Below are positions 1 to 8,049 of a stretch of 46,828 nucleotides of DNA, piece by piece. The DNA lies in the NCBI GenBank assembly GCA_031286265.1, contig JAITUP010000159.1:1-46828 (forward strand), written 5' to 3'. A program made the position numbers and the translations under genes. The notes beneath the pieces were generated by a model. The model did no database searches, was not told the origin of the DNA, and saw only the letters and a program-made list of their open reading frames with translations. The DNA is from Chitinispirillales bacterium (lineage in GTDB: Bacteria > Fibrobacterota > Chitinivibrionia > Chitinivibrionales > Chitinispirillaceae). The number at the start of each line of letters is the position of its first letter. The stretch's first letter is position 1.

Positions 1-633
1 AGCGGCGATATAAACGAGACTACCGATGATTATCAGTATACTAAGGATATGGGCCTCATAAGAGACGACCGCGGTAAAATAGAACCGGCAAACCCCATCT
101 ATGCGGAACTGATTATCAGAATCTTGACATGGTACCCCCAAGACTCAATCTACAGAACATATGGTGAATACGTCATCCCGCGATACCTGAAAGACGGAGC
201 CCTCGACATGAGCCTTTTGATAAGCGATTTTCAACAATACTGGCGCGAAAATAGCGATATCTGGGTAAAGCGTTACGAAACGGAACTGTATCAATACAAC
301 GAAGCCGCCGCGCACCTGGTCTTCCAGGCGTTTATGCAACGGATAGTCAACGGCGGCGGATACATCATCCGCGAAATGGCGCTTGGTACGGGACGGTGCG
401 ATCTGTGCGTGGTCTACGACGGGCATAAGTACCCAATCGAACTCAAAATCAAGCAAAATATAAGAGGCCAATCCAAAATATACGAACAGATACTGAAATA
501 CATGGATAGCGTCGGATCGGACGTGGGATGGATTGTTATTTTTGATAAGGACGCAGAAAAATGCTGGGACGATAAGATTTATATGAAAGAAGAGATTGTG
601 GACGGGAAGAGGGTGGTTGTGGCGGGGTGTTAA
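1..633 (+). CDS. C-terminal part of an AAA ATPase / PD-(D/E)XK nuclease-type protein (5' end outside window)
   Basis: The reading frame is open from the first base of the window, so this is the end of a longer gene and the ATG at 49 is probably internal. The visible part reads like the tail of AAA-like ATPases that carry a nuclease-fold C-terminus: a segment DMGLIRDD...ANPIYAELI, typical of the helical region after the ATPase, is followed by a PD-(D/E)XK-like core with GRCDLCVVYDG and IELKIK (Asp, then Glu-Leu-Lys). Such proteins are common in Bacteroidota and Fibrobacterota and are thought to act in defence or mobile-element biology, but no reaction is established. No Walker motifs are inside the window. 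The family assignment is by motif; the function is unknown. Confidence 0.7.
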   Translation, partial: SGDINETTDDYQYTKDMGLIRDDRGKIEPANPIYAELIIRILTWYPQDSIYRTYGEYVIPRYLKDGALDMSLLISDFQQYWRENSDIWVKRYETELYQYNEAAAHLVFQAFMQRIVNGGGYIIREMALGTGRCDLCVVYDGHKYPIELKIKQNIRGQSKIYEQILKYMDSVGSDVGWIVIFDKDAEKCWDDKIYMKEEIVDGKRVVVAGC

Positions 634-829
634 AAATTGTGCCCCAGGGCGCTATTTTCCGTTCTCCCCTTGAATTCGTGCGATACAATATTGCATATTA
701 TAGATTAGAATGATGCTTATTATGTTACACCCCTATCAAGGGGACGGGCTTGTTTTATTTTGCCCGTGTGCGGGTGGGTGATTGATAATGATGGTGATGG
801 CGTACTATATTCTCCGTTTTTAGGATGTT
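634..829. other. Intergenic leader of porX with two hairpins
   Basis: There is no gene here. The stretch holds two adjacent inverted repeats: CCCC/GGGG at 730-743 with a 6-base loop, and ACGGGC/GCCCGT at 744-767 with a 12-base loop. They could form a terminator for the upstream gene or structure in the porX leader. No T-tract follows either stem, so a rho-independent terminator is not clear. Confidence 0.35.
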
Positions 830-832
830 GTG

Positions 833-2350
833 ATGCGTAAGAACGTATTGTGGGTAGACGACGAGATCGAATTTTTACGATCTCATGTTGCCTTTTTGGA
901 GACGCGTGGCTATAGCGTTACGCCTGCGTCCAGCGGCGAAGAGGCGTTGCGGCTGATACATGAGGGCGGGTGCGACGTATATGATATGGTGCTACTCGAT
1001 AAGCAGATGCCCATAAAGAGCGGCAGCGCTACACTTGGTGAGATAAAAGCGATCTGCCCCGATCTGCCGGTCGTTATGTTGACGGGATGCCAGCACGGCA
1101 CAGACGCGGCTTGCCCCGAAGAGTATGATGGCAGTTTGCCGAAGCCGATTGATCCGGATCGGCTCCTGCTTGCTTGCCAGCGGGCCATAGATTCCCGGCG
1201 ACAGCGCACTTCCCACAAGATTTCCGACAAATATTTCCGCTACTATACCGATACCCACGCGCGTTTAAACAGTATGCTGAGCGCTTCCGGTTGGATGGAT
1301 TTTTATGCGTCCCTCATCAAGTGGGACATTGAAATGGAGGGTGCGGACTGCGAGGCCATGCGCCAGACGCATACGGGGTTTAAGTTTGATGTCGGCAAGT
1401 GCTTTGGCAATTTCGCCACCGAAAATTACGTCGAATGGGCGAAGGGAAGCGGGAACGGGCGGCCGCTTATGTCGGTCGACATTATTAAAAAAGCCGTTGT
1501 TCCCGAACTGCGTGACGGCAGGAGCGTCCTCATGGTTGTTTTGAGCGGGGTGCGACTCAATCAATTCTTTGCTATTGAGCCGGAAATTAAGAAAAATTTT
1601 TCGGCCAAGGCGGCACGGTTTATGACCGTGCTGCCCACAACGCCGGATTTTTGTATGACAGCGCTCGCGTCCGGCCTCTACCCAGACGAAGCGGCGGCGG
1701 TTGAACCGGAAGCCTTTGAAACGAGAGCCCGGCACGACCCGGCCATTATGAAGCGGCTGATGTCTGCCGGGCTTGAGCGGGTATGGACAGATGCGGCAAA
1801 AACATTTTTCACAGACGCAAACGGGGCAGGGGCCAAGCGGAGGATTAAGGCGGCTCTCGACGCGATGAAAAAAACGCCGGTATTCGGCATTGTCGCGCTT
1901 GATCCCGTCGACCAGTTTATTGATGCGGAAAGTGACGGAACGCAGCGAGAATTAATAAGAGAGTGGTTTGCCGGTTCGGAGATATTCGCCATGATAAAGG
2001 AAGCCTGCAGCGATTCATGTACGGTGATTTTGACCTCCGACCGTGGCCATGTCTACTGCACCAGCGCAAGCGAGGTATACGAAATGCCGAAAATAGACGA
2101 CGCGCCGAGATGCATATTCGGCAAGCGGTTATCAATTGATGAGCGTGAAGCGTTCCTACTTGAAGAACCGCGTCATTTCAGGCTGCCGCAACTTGCCGAT
2201 GGGATAAAATGCGCCATGGCGCGAGAAAATTTCTATTTTACTATGCCGGGGAAAAAACAGGGCCCCGCCGATCATCGAAGCGGCGGAATATCGCTTGAAG
2301 AAATGGTTATGCCAATATATATTTGTCGGCCTATAGTAGTTCCACTTTAA
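833..2350 (+). CDS. porX: PorX-type response regulator with PglZ/alkaline phosphatase-like effector domain
   Basis: Two-domain regulator. Residues 1-120 are a receiver domain: acidic pair DDE near residue 10, phosphoacceptor Asp near 56 in LLDKQMP, VVMLTG, and a Lys in LPKP. Residues about 150-505 match the PglZ-like effector of PorX, with MVVLSGVRLNQF, RFMTVLPTTPDF, ILTSDRGHVY and a C-terminal GGISLEEMVMP. In Bacteroidota, PorX works with the sensor PorY and controls type IX secretion; its effector domain has been reported to hydrolyse nucleotides. The start could be GTG at 830 or ATG at 833; AGGA at 822-825 fits 833. The length (505 residues) is normal for PorX. No PorY or secretion gene is in the window, so a role in type IX secretion is inferred from the family. 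The stop codon lies inside the left arm of a dispersed repeat. Confidence 0.88.
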   Translation: MRKNVLWVDDEIEFLRSHVAFLETRGYSVTPASSGEEALRLIHEGGCDVYDMVLLDKQMPIKSGSATLGEIKAICPDLPVVMLTGCQHGTDAACPEEYDGSLPKPIDPDRLLLACQRAIDSRRQRTSHKISDKYFRYYTDTHARLNSMLSASGWMDFYASLIKWDIEMEGADCEAMRQTHTGFKFDVGKCFGNFATENYVEWAKGSGNGRPLMSVDIIKKAVVPELRDGRSVLMVVLSGVRLNQFFAIEPEIKKNFSAKAARFMTVLPTTPDFCMTALASGLYPDEAAAVEPEAFETRARHDPAIMKRLMSAGLERVWTDAAKTFFTDANGAGAKRRIKAALDAMKKTPVFGIVALDPVDQFIDAESDGTQRELIREWFAGSEIFAMIKEACSDSCTVILTSDRGHVYCTSASEVYEMPKIDDAPRCIFGKRLSIDEREAFLLEEPRHFRLPQLADGIKCAMARENFYFTMPGKKQGPADHRSGGISLEEMVMPIYICRPIVVPL

Positions 2351-2432
2351 AATAGCATCTACATTGCCCAACGGCTGCACGTTACTCAGTGATGTCGCCG
2401 GACAACGCAGATGCCATTTTAAGATGGAATGA
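2331..2432. repeat. Dispersed intergenic palindromic element, copy 1
   Basis: About 100 bases repeated at 27565-27670. The arms 2340-2359 and 2410-2429 are inverted repeats matching at 17 of 20 positions. The core 2366-2407 (starting GCCCAACGGCTGCACG) matches the second copy with two differences. The left arm overlaps the porX stop codon. It may be a REP-like element, a miniature mobile element or an RNA structure. Confidence 0.75.
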
Positions 2433-2457
2433 CCATAATCGGTAATAATGTAGAAAT

Positions 2458-2889
2458 ATGGTGAAAAATATGCGTGAACAATCGACATCAACACAGGAAA
2501 CCAGAGCGCTCGGCGCGAGGCTTGCCCAAATAGCATCCGCCGGAGACGTATACTCGCTCGACGGTGATCTTGGCAGCGGCAAGACTGAGTTTGTGCGTGG
2601 ATTCGTTGAAGCCCTAGCAAACGGCGCGGAAGTGCGTAGCCCGACGTTCTCGATAGTCAACACATATCAAACACCGAAATTTCCGGTATATCATTTTGAC
2701 TTCTACAGAATAGAAAATCCAAATGAGCTGGCATCAATAGGGTTTGACGAATACATTTACGGCGACGGCGTATGCCTTATTGAATGGGGGGAGTTGTTCT
2801 CAAACAGGCTCCCGAATTATACAAAGTGCATCCGATTTACAAGTGCAGACGAAGATCGGCGTGTAATTGAAGCCGGTTTTTCGTTTTGA
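2458..2889 (+). CDS. tsaE: tRNA threonylcarbamoyladenosine biosynthesis ATPase TsaE
   Basis: Small P-loop ATPase that works with TsaB, TsaD and TsaC to make the t6A37 modification in ANN-decoding tRNAs. Walker A GDLGSGKT lies at residues 36-43, followed by RGFVEAL, the SPTFSIVNTY segment, HFDFYRI, and LIEWGE near the C-terminus, all hallmarks of TsaE (former YjeE). The length of 143 residues is normal. Two in-frame ATGs (2458 and 2470) are possible; the later one fits family alignments better and has GGTG just upstream. It follows a palindromic repeat and converges on rsmE 40 bases downstream, so it is probably transcribed alone. Confidence 0.93.
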   Translation: MVKNMREQSTSTQETRALGARLAQIASAGDVYSLDGDLGSGKTEFVRGFVEALANGAEVRSPTFSIVNTYQTPKFPVYHFDFYRIENPNELASIGFDEYIYGDGVCLIEWGELFSNRLPNYTKCIRFTSADEDRRVIEAGFSF

Positions 2890-2929
2890 GATGAGTTGCT
2901 ATATTTTATCATGGCAGAGCTTGTGATTG

Positions 2930-3640
2930 TCAACAATATAAAATACGCGAACATAAAACCGTAGCGGCCAACTCGGTTTTCAAGCGGGTTGGAGCGATTT
3001 TTACAAACAGCGAATTGCGGTCTTTGAGCAATTTATGCTCGTTGGCTGATATGCCGCCCGGCGGGCCTACGAGGCAGATTATTGCCGAATGCGCGGGCAA
3101 GTCGGCATTGTGCAACGGTTTTCCGTGTTGATCCGCGACAATGATGGGATTTTCATACATATCGATTACTTCCTGCAAAGATAACGGCGCGTCGAGTTTG
3201 GGGAGATATGGGTAGAGGCATTGTTTCATGGATACTATCATCTTAGCTTTGAACCGTTCGTATGATTTTTCCCATGACGACCACCACGGTTTGCGGCAGT
3301 GATCCATGATGAGCGGAATGACGCGTGAAACACCGATGGCGGTTGTGTGTTCCAGGATGGTTTCGAACGGATCCTTGTCCGGGAGCCCTGCGAGCAGAGT
3401 CAATTCCGGCGTTATTTTTGGAATTGTCGTTTTGTTGATAATTCGGCACGATAGCGATTGCCTCGTAATATCGACGCATAGACAGTCATAAATTGTACCT
3501 TTGCCGTTTGTGATTTGTATTTGTTGGCCGATCTTTATTCTTAGTACGGATATGGCGTGATTGGTTTCGCTATCGTTGAGAAAAACAGTATCATCAGTGA
3601 TGTTATCGCTGTAAAACAGGTGATGGTCGATATTTTTCAT
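2930..3640 (-). CDS. rsmE: 16S rRNA m3U1498 methyltransferase RsmE
   Basis: SPOUT-class methyltransferase that methylates N3 of U1498 in 16S rRNA. The N-terminal PUA-like part contains ETNHAISVLRIKIGQQI. The C-terminal knot domain contains GPPGGIS followed by NEHKLLK, where most homologues read GPEGG, and the closing LKTELAATVLCSRI (usual form LRTETA). Length 236 residues is typical. GAAGGG about nine bases before the ATG serves as ribosome binding site. It is the last gene of a reverse-strand set after the DAHP synthase and the lipoate-ligase-like gene, 27 bases downstream of the latter, and it converges on tsaE. Confidence 0.93.
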   Translation of the reverse strand: MKNIDHHLFYSDNITDDTVFLNDSETNHAISVLRIKIGQQIQITNGKGTIYDCLCVDITRQSLSCRIINKTTIPKITPELTLLAGLPDKDPFETILEHTTAIGVSRVIPLIMDHCRKPWWSSWEKSYERFKAKMIVSMKQCLYPYLPKLDAPLSLQEVIDMYENPIIVADQHGKPLHNADLPAHSAIICLVGPPGGISANEHKLLKDRNSLFVKIAPTRLKTELAATVLCSRILYC

Positions 3641-3667
3641 AATGTCAGGCCCTTCAAAATCAAAATG

Positions 3668-4306
3668 TTACAGATGATTTTTCAATTCCGATTCTATCAA
3701 CTTTGCCAATTCCCGTATGTCAATCGGCATATTTAATTTTTTTAGCGTCGTACAAAACTGATTATGGCCCCTACCTTGCCGATAGTTGGGTTCTCTTGGA
3801 GGGTGGCGGAGGTATTTGTCCATTAGCGATGTATCGTTATAAACCATCAGGCTCGACTGGTAATAAAACAGCGGCGGTTTTGATCCCATGTATAAGGAAC
3901 TGCCGAGAATTTTTTTACCATCAACCGCTATATCGCTTATCCCCTCATGAATCGCGTTATCTATACCGGCTTTACAAAGGGCGGTGATTACGTGATCGTG
4001 TATTCTGCGAAAAACTTCTACGGCGTCTTCGCGAGGATTTTTTTTATTGCCGACGACCATGACGACAAGCACCCCCGGCGACAGTATGACCGTTCCCCCG
4101 CCACCTCTGCGTTCGGTAATCGCTACGCCGTCCGTTTCGCATTGATCAACAAAAATTTCACTGTCAAGAGCACGGCATGACGGGCCGTGTACTATTTCGA
4201 TTGTTTGCTGTTCGTATATGTGTACAAACGGCAATTTTTGTGACGCGGCATTCATAAACATGTCGTCGTTTTTTCGTAGTTTTCCGGGAAATATCGGGTC
4301 TGCCAT
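3668..4306 (-). CDS. Lipoate-protein ligase A-like (BPL/LPL catalytic domain) protein
   Basis: Single-domain member of the biotin/lipoate ligase fold. The visible motifs are RRGGGGTV near residue 68 (RRSGGG in LplA), DIAVDGKKILGSS (the Lys-containing active-site segment) and EPNYRQGRGHNQF. The expected role is attachment or transfer of lipoate or octanoate to the lipoyl domains of 2-oxoacid dehydrogenases or GcvH. At 212 residues it is shorter than E. coli LplA and lacks the accessory C-terminal domain, as in lipoyltransferases such as LipM or LplJ-like proteins. The start is ATG 4306, which shares one base with the TGA of the upstream DAHP synthase gene, so translation is probably coupled. 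The exact substrate is not decided by sequence. Confidence 0.85.
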   Translation of the reverse strand: MADPIFPGKLRKNDDMFMNAASQKLPFVHIYEQQTIEIVHGPSCRALDSEIFVDQCETDGVAITERRGGGGTVILSPGVLVVMVVGNKKNPREDAVEVFRRIHDHVITALCKAGIDNAIHEGISDIAVDGKKILGSSLYMGSKPPLFYYQSSLMVYNDTSLMDKYLRHPPREPNYRQGRGHNQFCTTLKKLNMPIDIRELAKLIESELKNHL

Positions 4307-5334
4307 CAACAACTCTCTGCGATTTCATACAGTAATTTTTCCGAATCCGCCCATCCGAGGCACGGATCCGTTATCGACTTTCCATACGCGTCTTCGTCTG
4401 CTTTTTGCGCGCCTTCTTCGAGGTAGCTCTCTATCATAAATCCGCGGATCATCTGCGTTAACAGTGTATCGTGTCTTCTGCTACGCAACACTTCTCGCGC
4501 TATTCGTATCTGTTCTTTAAATTTTTTGCCCGAGTTATCGTGGTTTGTATCCACAAAAATAATAGGATTTTTCATGTTGCGTTTGACGTATGAGCTTGCG
4601 GTATGAATCAAATTTTCGTAATGATAATTTGGTATGGGCTCGCCGTGGCTGTTTACCGCGCCTCTCAAAATCAAATGCGCGTGATGATTACCCGGAGTTT
4701 CTACCTCATATCCATTATATGAAAACGAGTGCGGTATCTGCGCGGCGAGGACAGAATTAAGCGCTACATTTATATCACCGCTTGTAGGGTTTTTCATTCC
4801 GACCGGAATATCGAGCCCGCTTGCCGTCAATCTGTGCATCTGATTTTCAACCGACCGCGCGCCCACTGCCACGTAGGAAAGCAGGTCGTCTAAATAGGGG
4901 TGATTATTAGGATAAAGCATCTCATCCGCCGCGCTCAAGCCGGAGATGTTGAGCGAACGTACGTGCATTTTTCTGATCGCGGTGATTCCTTCGGCAACGT
5001 TGGGCGCCTTCAAGTGATTGGGCTGGTGGGCCATTCCCTTGTATCCCTGACCGGTGGTTCTCGGTTTATTTGTATACAGTCGCGGAATAAGGATCAGCCT
5101 GCTTTTTACCTTTTCCTGCACTTCGGCAAGACGATAGACATATTCGCACACGGCATCCTCATCATGTGCCGAGCAGGGGCCCACTACCGCGATAAAACGG
5201 TTATCCCTGTTCTCAAAAACCGCCTTTATTTCGCTGTCCCGCTCGGCCTTTTTCACAAGCAAGTGCGCCGGCACGGGCACGGCTTCCTTAATTTCGGCAA
5301 ACGTTGGGAGTTTTCTTATTTCCTTAAAGCTCAT
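4306..5334 (-). CDS. aroF: 3-deoxy-7-phosphoheptulonate (DAHP) synthase, class I
   Basis: First enzyme of the shikimate pathway: phosphoenolpyruvate plus erythrose 4-phosphate gives DAHP. The 342 residues match the feedback-regulated type I alpha enzymes (AroF/AroG/AroH). GPCSAHD lies near residue 52, PRLYTNKPRTTGQGYKG follows, then GARSVENQMHR, GMKNPTSGD and VDTNHDNSGK. Which aromatic amino acid inhibits it cannot be read with certainty. The -10-like TATATT lies only 8 bases before the ATG and no ribosome binding site is visible, which suggests a nearly leaderless transcript. The lipoate-ligase-like gene overlaps its stop by one base. Confidence 0.93.
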   Translation of the reverse strand: MSFKEIRKLPTFAEIKEAVPVPAHLLVKKAERDSEIKAVFENRDNRFIAVVGPCSAHDEDAVCEYVYRLAEVQEKVKSRLILIPRLYTNKPRTTGQGYKGMAHQPNHLKAPNVAEGITAIRKMHVRSLNISGLSAADEMLYPNNHPYLDDLLSYVAVGARSVENQMHRLTASGLDIPVGMKNPTSGDINVALNSVLAAQIPHSFSYNGYEVETPGNHHAHLILRGAVNSHGEPIPNYHYENLIHTASSYVKRNMKNPIIFVDTNHDNSGKKFKEQIRIAREVLRSRRHDTLLTQMIRGFMIESYLEEGAQKADEDAYGKSITDPCLGWADSEKLLYEIAESC

Positions 5335-5342
5335 AGTCGATT

Positions 5343-5358
5343 AATATAATTTGCGCCA
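5343..5358 (-). promoter_or_regulatory. Candidate promoter of the DAHP synthase operon
   Basis: On the reverse strand, TGGC and TATATT are separated by 6 bases, the same arrangement found before parA and before three toxin-antitoxin genes in this window. The TATATT (reverse strand 5348-5343) is 8 bases upstream of the ATG, predicting a transcript with almost no leader. Confidence 0.45.
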
Positions 5359-5386
5359 TCTGAAAAAATTTTTTTTTGATTTATAT

Positions 5387-5404
5387 TTTGGCATCACTTA
5401 TATT
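5387..5404 (+). promoter_or_regulatory. Candidate promoter of the parA operon
   Basis: TTTGGC is followed after exactly 6 bases by TATATT (5399-5404), about 44 bases upstream of the ATG. A T-rich tract precedes it. A TTTGAT 18 bases upstream of TATATT could be a -35 box. Confidence 0.45.
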
Positions 5405-5447
5405 TCAGTTTGAGGCGTGTTGTTGAAACGATACATCGGGCGGATTT

Positions 5448-6299
5448 ATGAAAATCATCTCAGTTCTGAATCACAAAGGCGGTGTGGGGAAAACCACATT
5501 TACCGGCTGTGTCGCACAAGCGTTGGCGCTCACGGGATATCGGGTATTGGCTGTTGACAACGATAGCCAGCACAATTTATCGTCGCTCCTGAATGTCGGC
5601 GTGAGGCAGCCGAATATTCTTGATGTATATAAATCCACGTTGGCCGATGCGCCCAAGGCGTTTTTGAGCGCGGTAGTCAAAACAGGGCTGCCCAACCTGC
5701 ATATAATAACATCATGCGGCAATCTGATCGGCGAGGCGGCGCCCGATGCTTTCCATTTGAAAAACACCATCGAGGCCTGCGGGCTTGGGCGATACTACGA
5801 TTTTGTGATGATCGATAACGCCCCCGGCCTCGACCGGCTTCAGGCATCGGCGGTGAATGCGTGTCATGAAATTTTTGTGCCCACGGAGCTGCGGCAGTTT
5901 GCGGTCGACGGGCTCGTCGAGATGGAGCGGACGCTCGAGGCGCGATGTCCGCAGGGGGGGCGCATCACGAAGATCGTCCCAAATTTTTACCGCGACATCC
6001 GCCGCCACAACACGTTTCTCGCCGCGCTCGACACAATGTTCCCCGGTCGGGTCACGGCAACGCGCATACCGCTCGACTCCGTGTTTGACGAGGTCGTCAC
6101 CGAGGGGAAAATATTGTTTTTACACAGGCTCTATTCAAAAGGCGCGGCCACGTACATCAAACTCATGTATGAGCTTTTTAATTTGGGCGAGGAAACCGTG
6201 TGGGACGCGGTATCGGGCAAGCGCGACGAGTACATACGCGACCGGGCGCGGGAGAGATACTATAAAATGAAAACCGAGGATACGGAGGATAATACGTAA
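5448..6299 (+). CDS. ParA/MinD-family ATPase
   Basis: Cytoplasmic P-loop ATPase of the ParA group. The deviant Walker A HKGGVGKTT begins at residue 9 with the signature Lys at 10. The switch/Walker B region shows VDNDSQHNL and FVMIDNAPG, where most ParAs read D-x-PP. The length of 283 residues is typical. No ParB or parS-like site is next to it. Instead the next genes, coupled by overlaps of 1 and 8 bases, encode a small membrane protein and a class II aldolase, so an orphan role in positioning a membrane-associated partner is possible (inference). The C-terminal tail is rich in charged residues. Confidence 0.85.
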   Translation: MKIISVLNHKGGVGKTTFTGCVAQALALTGYRVLAVDNDSQHNLSSLLNVGVRQPNILDVYKSTLADAPKAFLSAVVKTGLPNLHIITSCGNLIGEAAPDAFHLKNTIEACGLGRYYDFVMIDNAPGLDRLQASAVNACHEIFVPTELRQFAVDGLVEMERTLEARCPQGGRITKIVPNFYRDIRRHNTFLAALDTMFPGRVTATRIPLDSVFDEVVTEGKILFLHRLYSKGAATYIKLMYELFNLGEETVWDAVSGKRDEYIRDRARERYYKMKTEDTEDNT

Positions 6300-6571
6300 T
6301 GAACAATGAAAATGCTGGCGAGCGGGTTTTCGCGAATGTCGACGAGGCGCTTGCGAAAAAAATAATTTCGCGATCAAAGAAAAACTGCGGAAACGCGGCG
6401 CCAAAAATTGATGTCGTTACGAGTAATACGGTGATGGGCGATCCTGTTGATAAAAATGATAATCGCATTTCTCGCTACAAGTCGATACTAATAATAACAG
6501 CCGCGGCAATTGGGGCGTTATTGATTTTGGCAATATTAATTTTCGGACGCAAGGATAACGGCAATGATTAA
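6299..6571 (+). CDS. Small single-pass membrane protein
   Basis: 90 residues of unknown family. The first 60 residues are polar and charged. Residues about 62-83 form one hydrophobic segment (ILIITAAAIGALLILAILIF) followed by a short charged tail, so this is probably a tail-anchored protein with its bulk in the cytoplasm. The start ATG shares one base with the parA stop, and the stop overlaps the start of the aldolase gene by 8 bases. This tight coupling suggests it works with the ParA-like ATPase, perhaps as its membrane partner (inference). Confidence 0.7.
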   Translation: MNNENAGERVFANVDEALAKKIISRSKKNCGNAAPKIDVVTSNTVMGDPVDKNDNRISRYKSILIITAAAIGALLILAILIFGRKDNGND

Positions 6572-7874
6572 ACGGTGGACGGATGTTGACAAACAAAATT
6601 ACATGTCACGATATGACGGTCATCAACATAAAATAGAAAAAGATTTACTATTACAGGCATACTCCACAACGCTTTTGGGCGCTGAAAATGATTTGACTAT
6701 GCACGGTGGCGGTAATACGTCGGTTAAAAAGAATATCGCCCATGAGGGCCGCGCAAAACGCGCGTTATACGTAAAGGCTTCCGGCACACCGCTAAATTCA
6801 TTTACTCCCGAACATTTTGTAGTGATGGATTTGGAGTTTTTGGAAAGTTTGAAAGATCGCGGTAGTCTTGATGATGAAACGATGGCGCGAGAGTTTAGAA
6901 ATCACCAACTGATAAATTGCGACAAATTACCGTCGATAGAATCGTTGATGCATGCGTTTATCCCCGCAAAATTCGTTGCGCATACTCATCCGTCAGCCAT
7001 ACTGAAAATCGCCAACAGGATAGGGGGAGGCGAACTTTTGAAAAAATGTTTTGGGGCCGATATAGCCGTTGTTCAATATGCGAAGATGGGATACGATTTG
7101 GCGAAGACGGTATCGGATGCCGTCAAACAGTCACCCGGCAGTATCGGCGTTGTTATGCGGCATCATGGATTGATCGTGTGGGGCGAAGATGCGCGGGAAG
7201 TTTATGAAAAAACGATTGACATCGTTACGAAAGCCGAAAAGTTTTTGGAAAAAATACTTGTCCGCCCGATTGCGTCGGCCAAGCAGGAGATGTCCACGAG
7301 TAAGTCAATACAAAATTTCAAGACAGTAGTCCCGATGGTAATGGAAAGTTTTTTGAAGATAGCGCAGGATAACGGCGATAAAAAATTTTCTGCTGAAAAA
7401 ATATCACTAACGCTATTAAACACCGCCGACGTTCTTGAACTTATAGGTTCGCCGGAGGGCAAAGATATCATTTGCAATCCGCCCATGACCCCAGATTACC
7501 CGATGCACGTGTGGATACTGCCGCTATGGACGGACGCTTGCCTTGAAGGCTCTTTCGAAAAAATATCTACGCTTATAGGTAATGACATTGGCGAATATGC
7601 CAGCAATCATAAAAAATATCTCAAAGCGCACGACGTGACAGACTTTTCCACGCCCGATCTTTTGCCTCGCGCCGTTGTTCATCCGCAAATCGGCGCGATA
7701 TGCTTTTGCCTCAGTGACAAAAACGCCTATAAAATCGCCGACTTCACCCGCCAAGCATTTTCAATCAGGCGGGCAATCGCAGAAACCGGGGGCGTTTACG
7801 AAAGTTTGCCGGAAAAATATCTGCTCGACATGCAATATCGAGGTTATATGCAAGGAGTAAGGCATGTCTGTTGA
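6564..7874 (+). CDS. Class II aldolase/adducin-domain protein (RhaD-like, without dehydrogenase domain)
   Basis: Zinc-dependent class II aldolase fold. The motifs are HGGGNTSVK near residue 47, a Glu in SIESLMHAF near 126, metal ligands HTHP at 140-143 and RHHGLIVWG near 199. The sequence resembles the aldolase half of the bifunctional rhamnulose-1-phosphate aldolase/lactaldehyde dehydrogenase proteins, which are normally near 650-700 residues with a C-terminal short-chain dehydrogenase. Here the protein stops at 436 residues just after the aldolase region. The substrate is probably a sugar phosphate but is not proven. It is the third gene of an overlapping operon with the ParA-like ATPase and a membrane protein, an odd setting for a sugar enzyme. 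Confidence 0.82.
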   Translation: MIKRWTDVDKQNYMSRYDGHQHKIEKDLLLQAYSTTLLGAENDLTMHGGGNTSVKKNIAHEGRAKRALYVKASGTPLNSFTPEHFVVMDLEFLESLKDRGSLDDETMAREFRNHQLINCDKLPSIESLMHAFIPAKFVAHTHPSAILKIANRIGGGELLKKCFGADIAVVQYAKMGYDLAKTVSDAVKQSPGSIGVVMRHHGLIVWGEDAREVYEKTIDIVTKAEKFLEKILVRPIASAKQEMSTSKSIQNFKTVVPMVMESFLKIAQDNGDKKFSAEKISLTLLNTADVLELIGSPEGKDIICNPPMTPDYPMHVWILPLWTDACLEGSFEKISTLIGNDIGEYASNHKKYLKAHDVTDFSTPDLLPRAVVHPQIGAICFCLSDKNAYKIADFTRQAFSIRRAIAETGGVYESLPEKYLLDMQYRGYMQGVRHVC

Positions 7875-7908
7875 CGAATCGCTATTGACGACAATACAGG
7901 CAAGTTAG
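7864..7908 (+). other. Possible remnant of a following gene (14 codons)
   Basis: A well placed AAGGAG lies 6 bases before an ATG that overlaps the end of the aldolase gene, but the frame closes after MSVDESLLTTIQAS. It could be the surviving start of a lost downstream gene, or chance. Confidence 0.25.
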
Positions 7909-7966
7909 GGAGTGGATTGTGAGGGGGAAGGTGTGCTAGGATTGTGAAAAAAATATAATAAAATGT

Positions 7967-7994
7967 TTGACAGGCAGAAGCGATATAGTATATT
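7967..7994 (+). promoter_or_regulatory. Sigma-70-type promoter of the DUF3990 operon
   Basis: TTGACA (7967-7972) and TATATT (7989-7994) are separated by 16 bases, about 55 bases before the start codon of the DUF3990 gene. Confidence 0.65.
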
Positions 7995-8049
7995 GCGTGG
8001 AGTGTCGTTGTACTCTTAAAATCGTATTTACGGAATAAATGGTGCTTTT

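Noticed and set aside
1265-1735. Long reverse-strand frame inside porX
   Set aside because: It is the shadow of a GC-skewed coding region, lacks a ribosome binding site and resembles no family.
2366-2407. Known riboswitch in the palindromic element core
   Set aside because: The core does not match any riboswitch consensus I know, and the two copies stand before unrelated genes.
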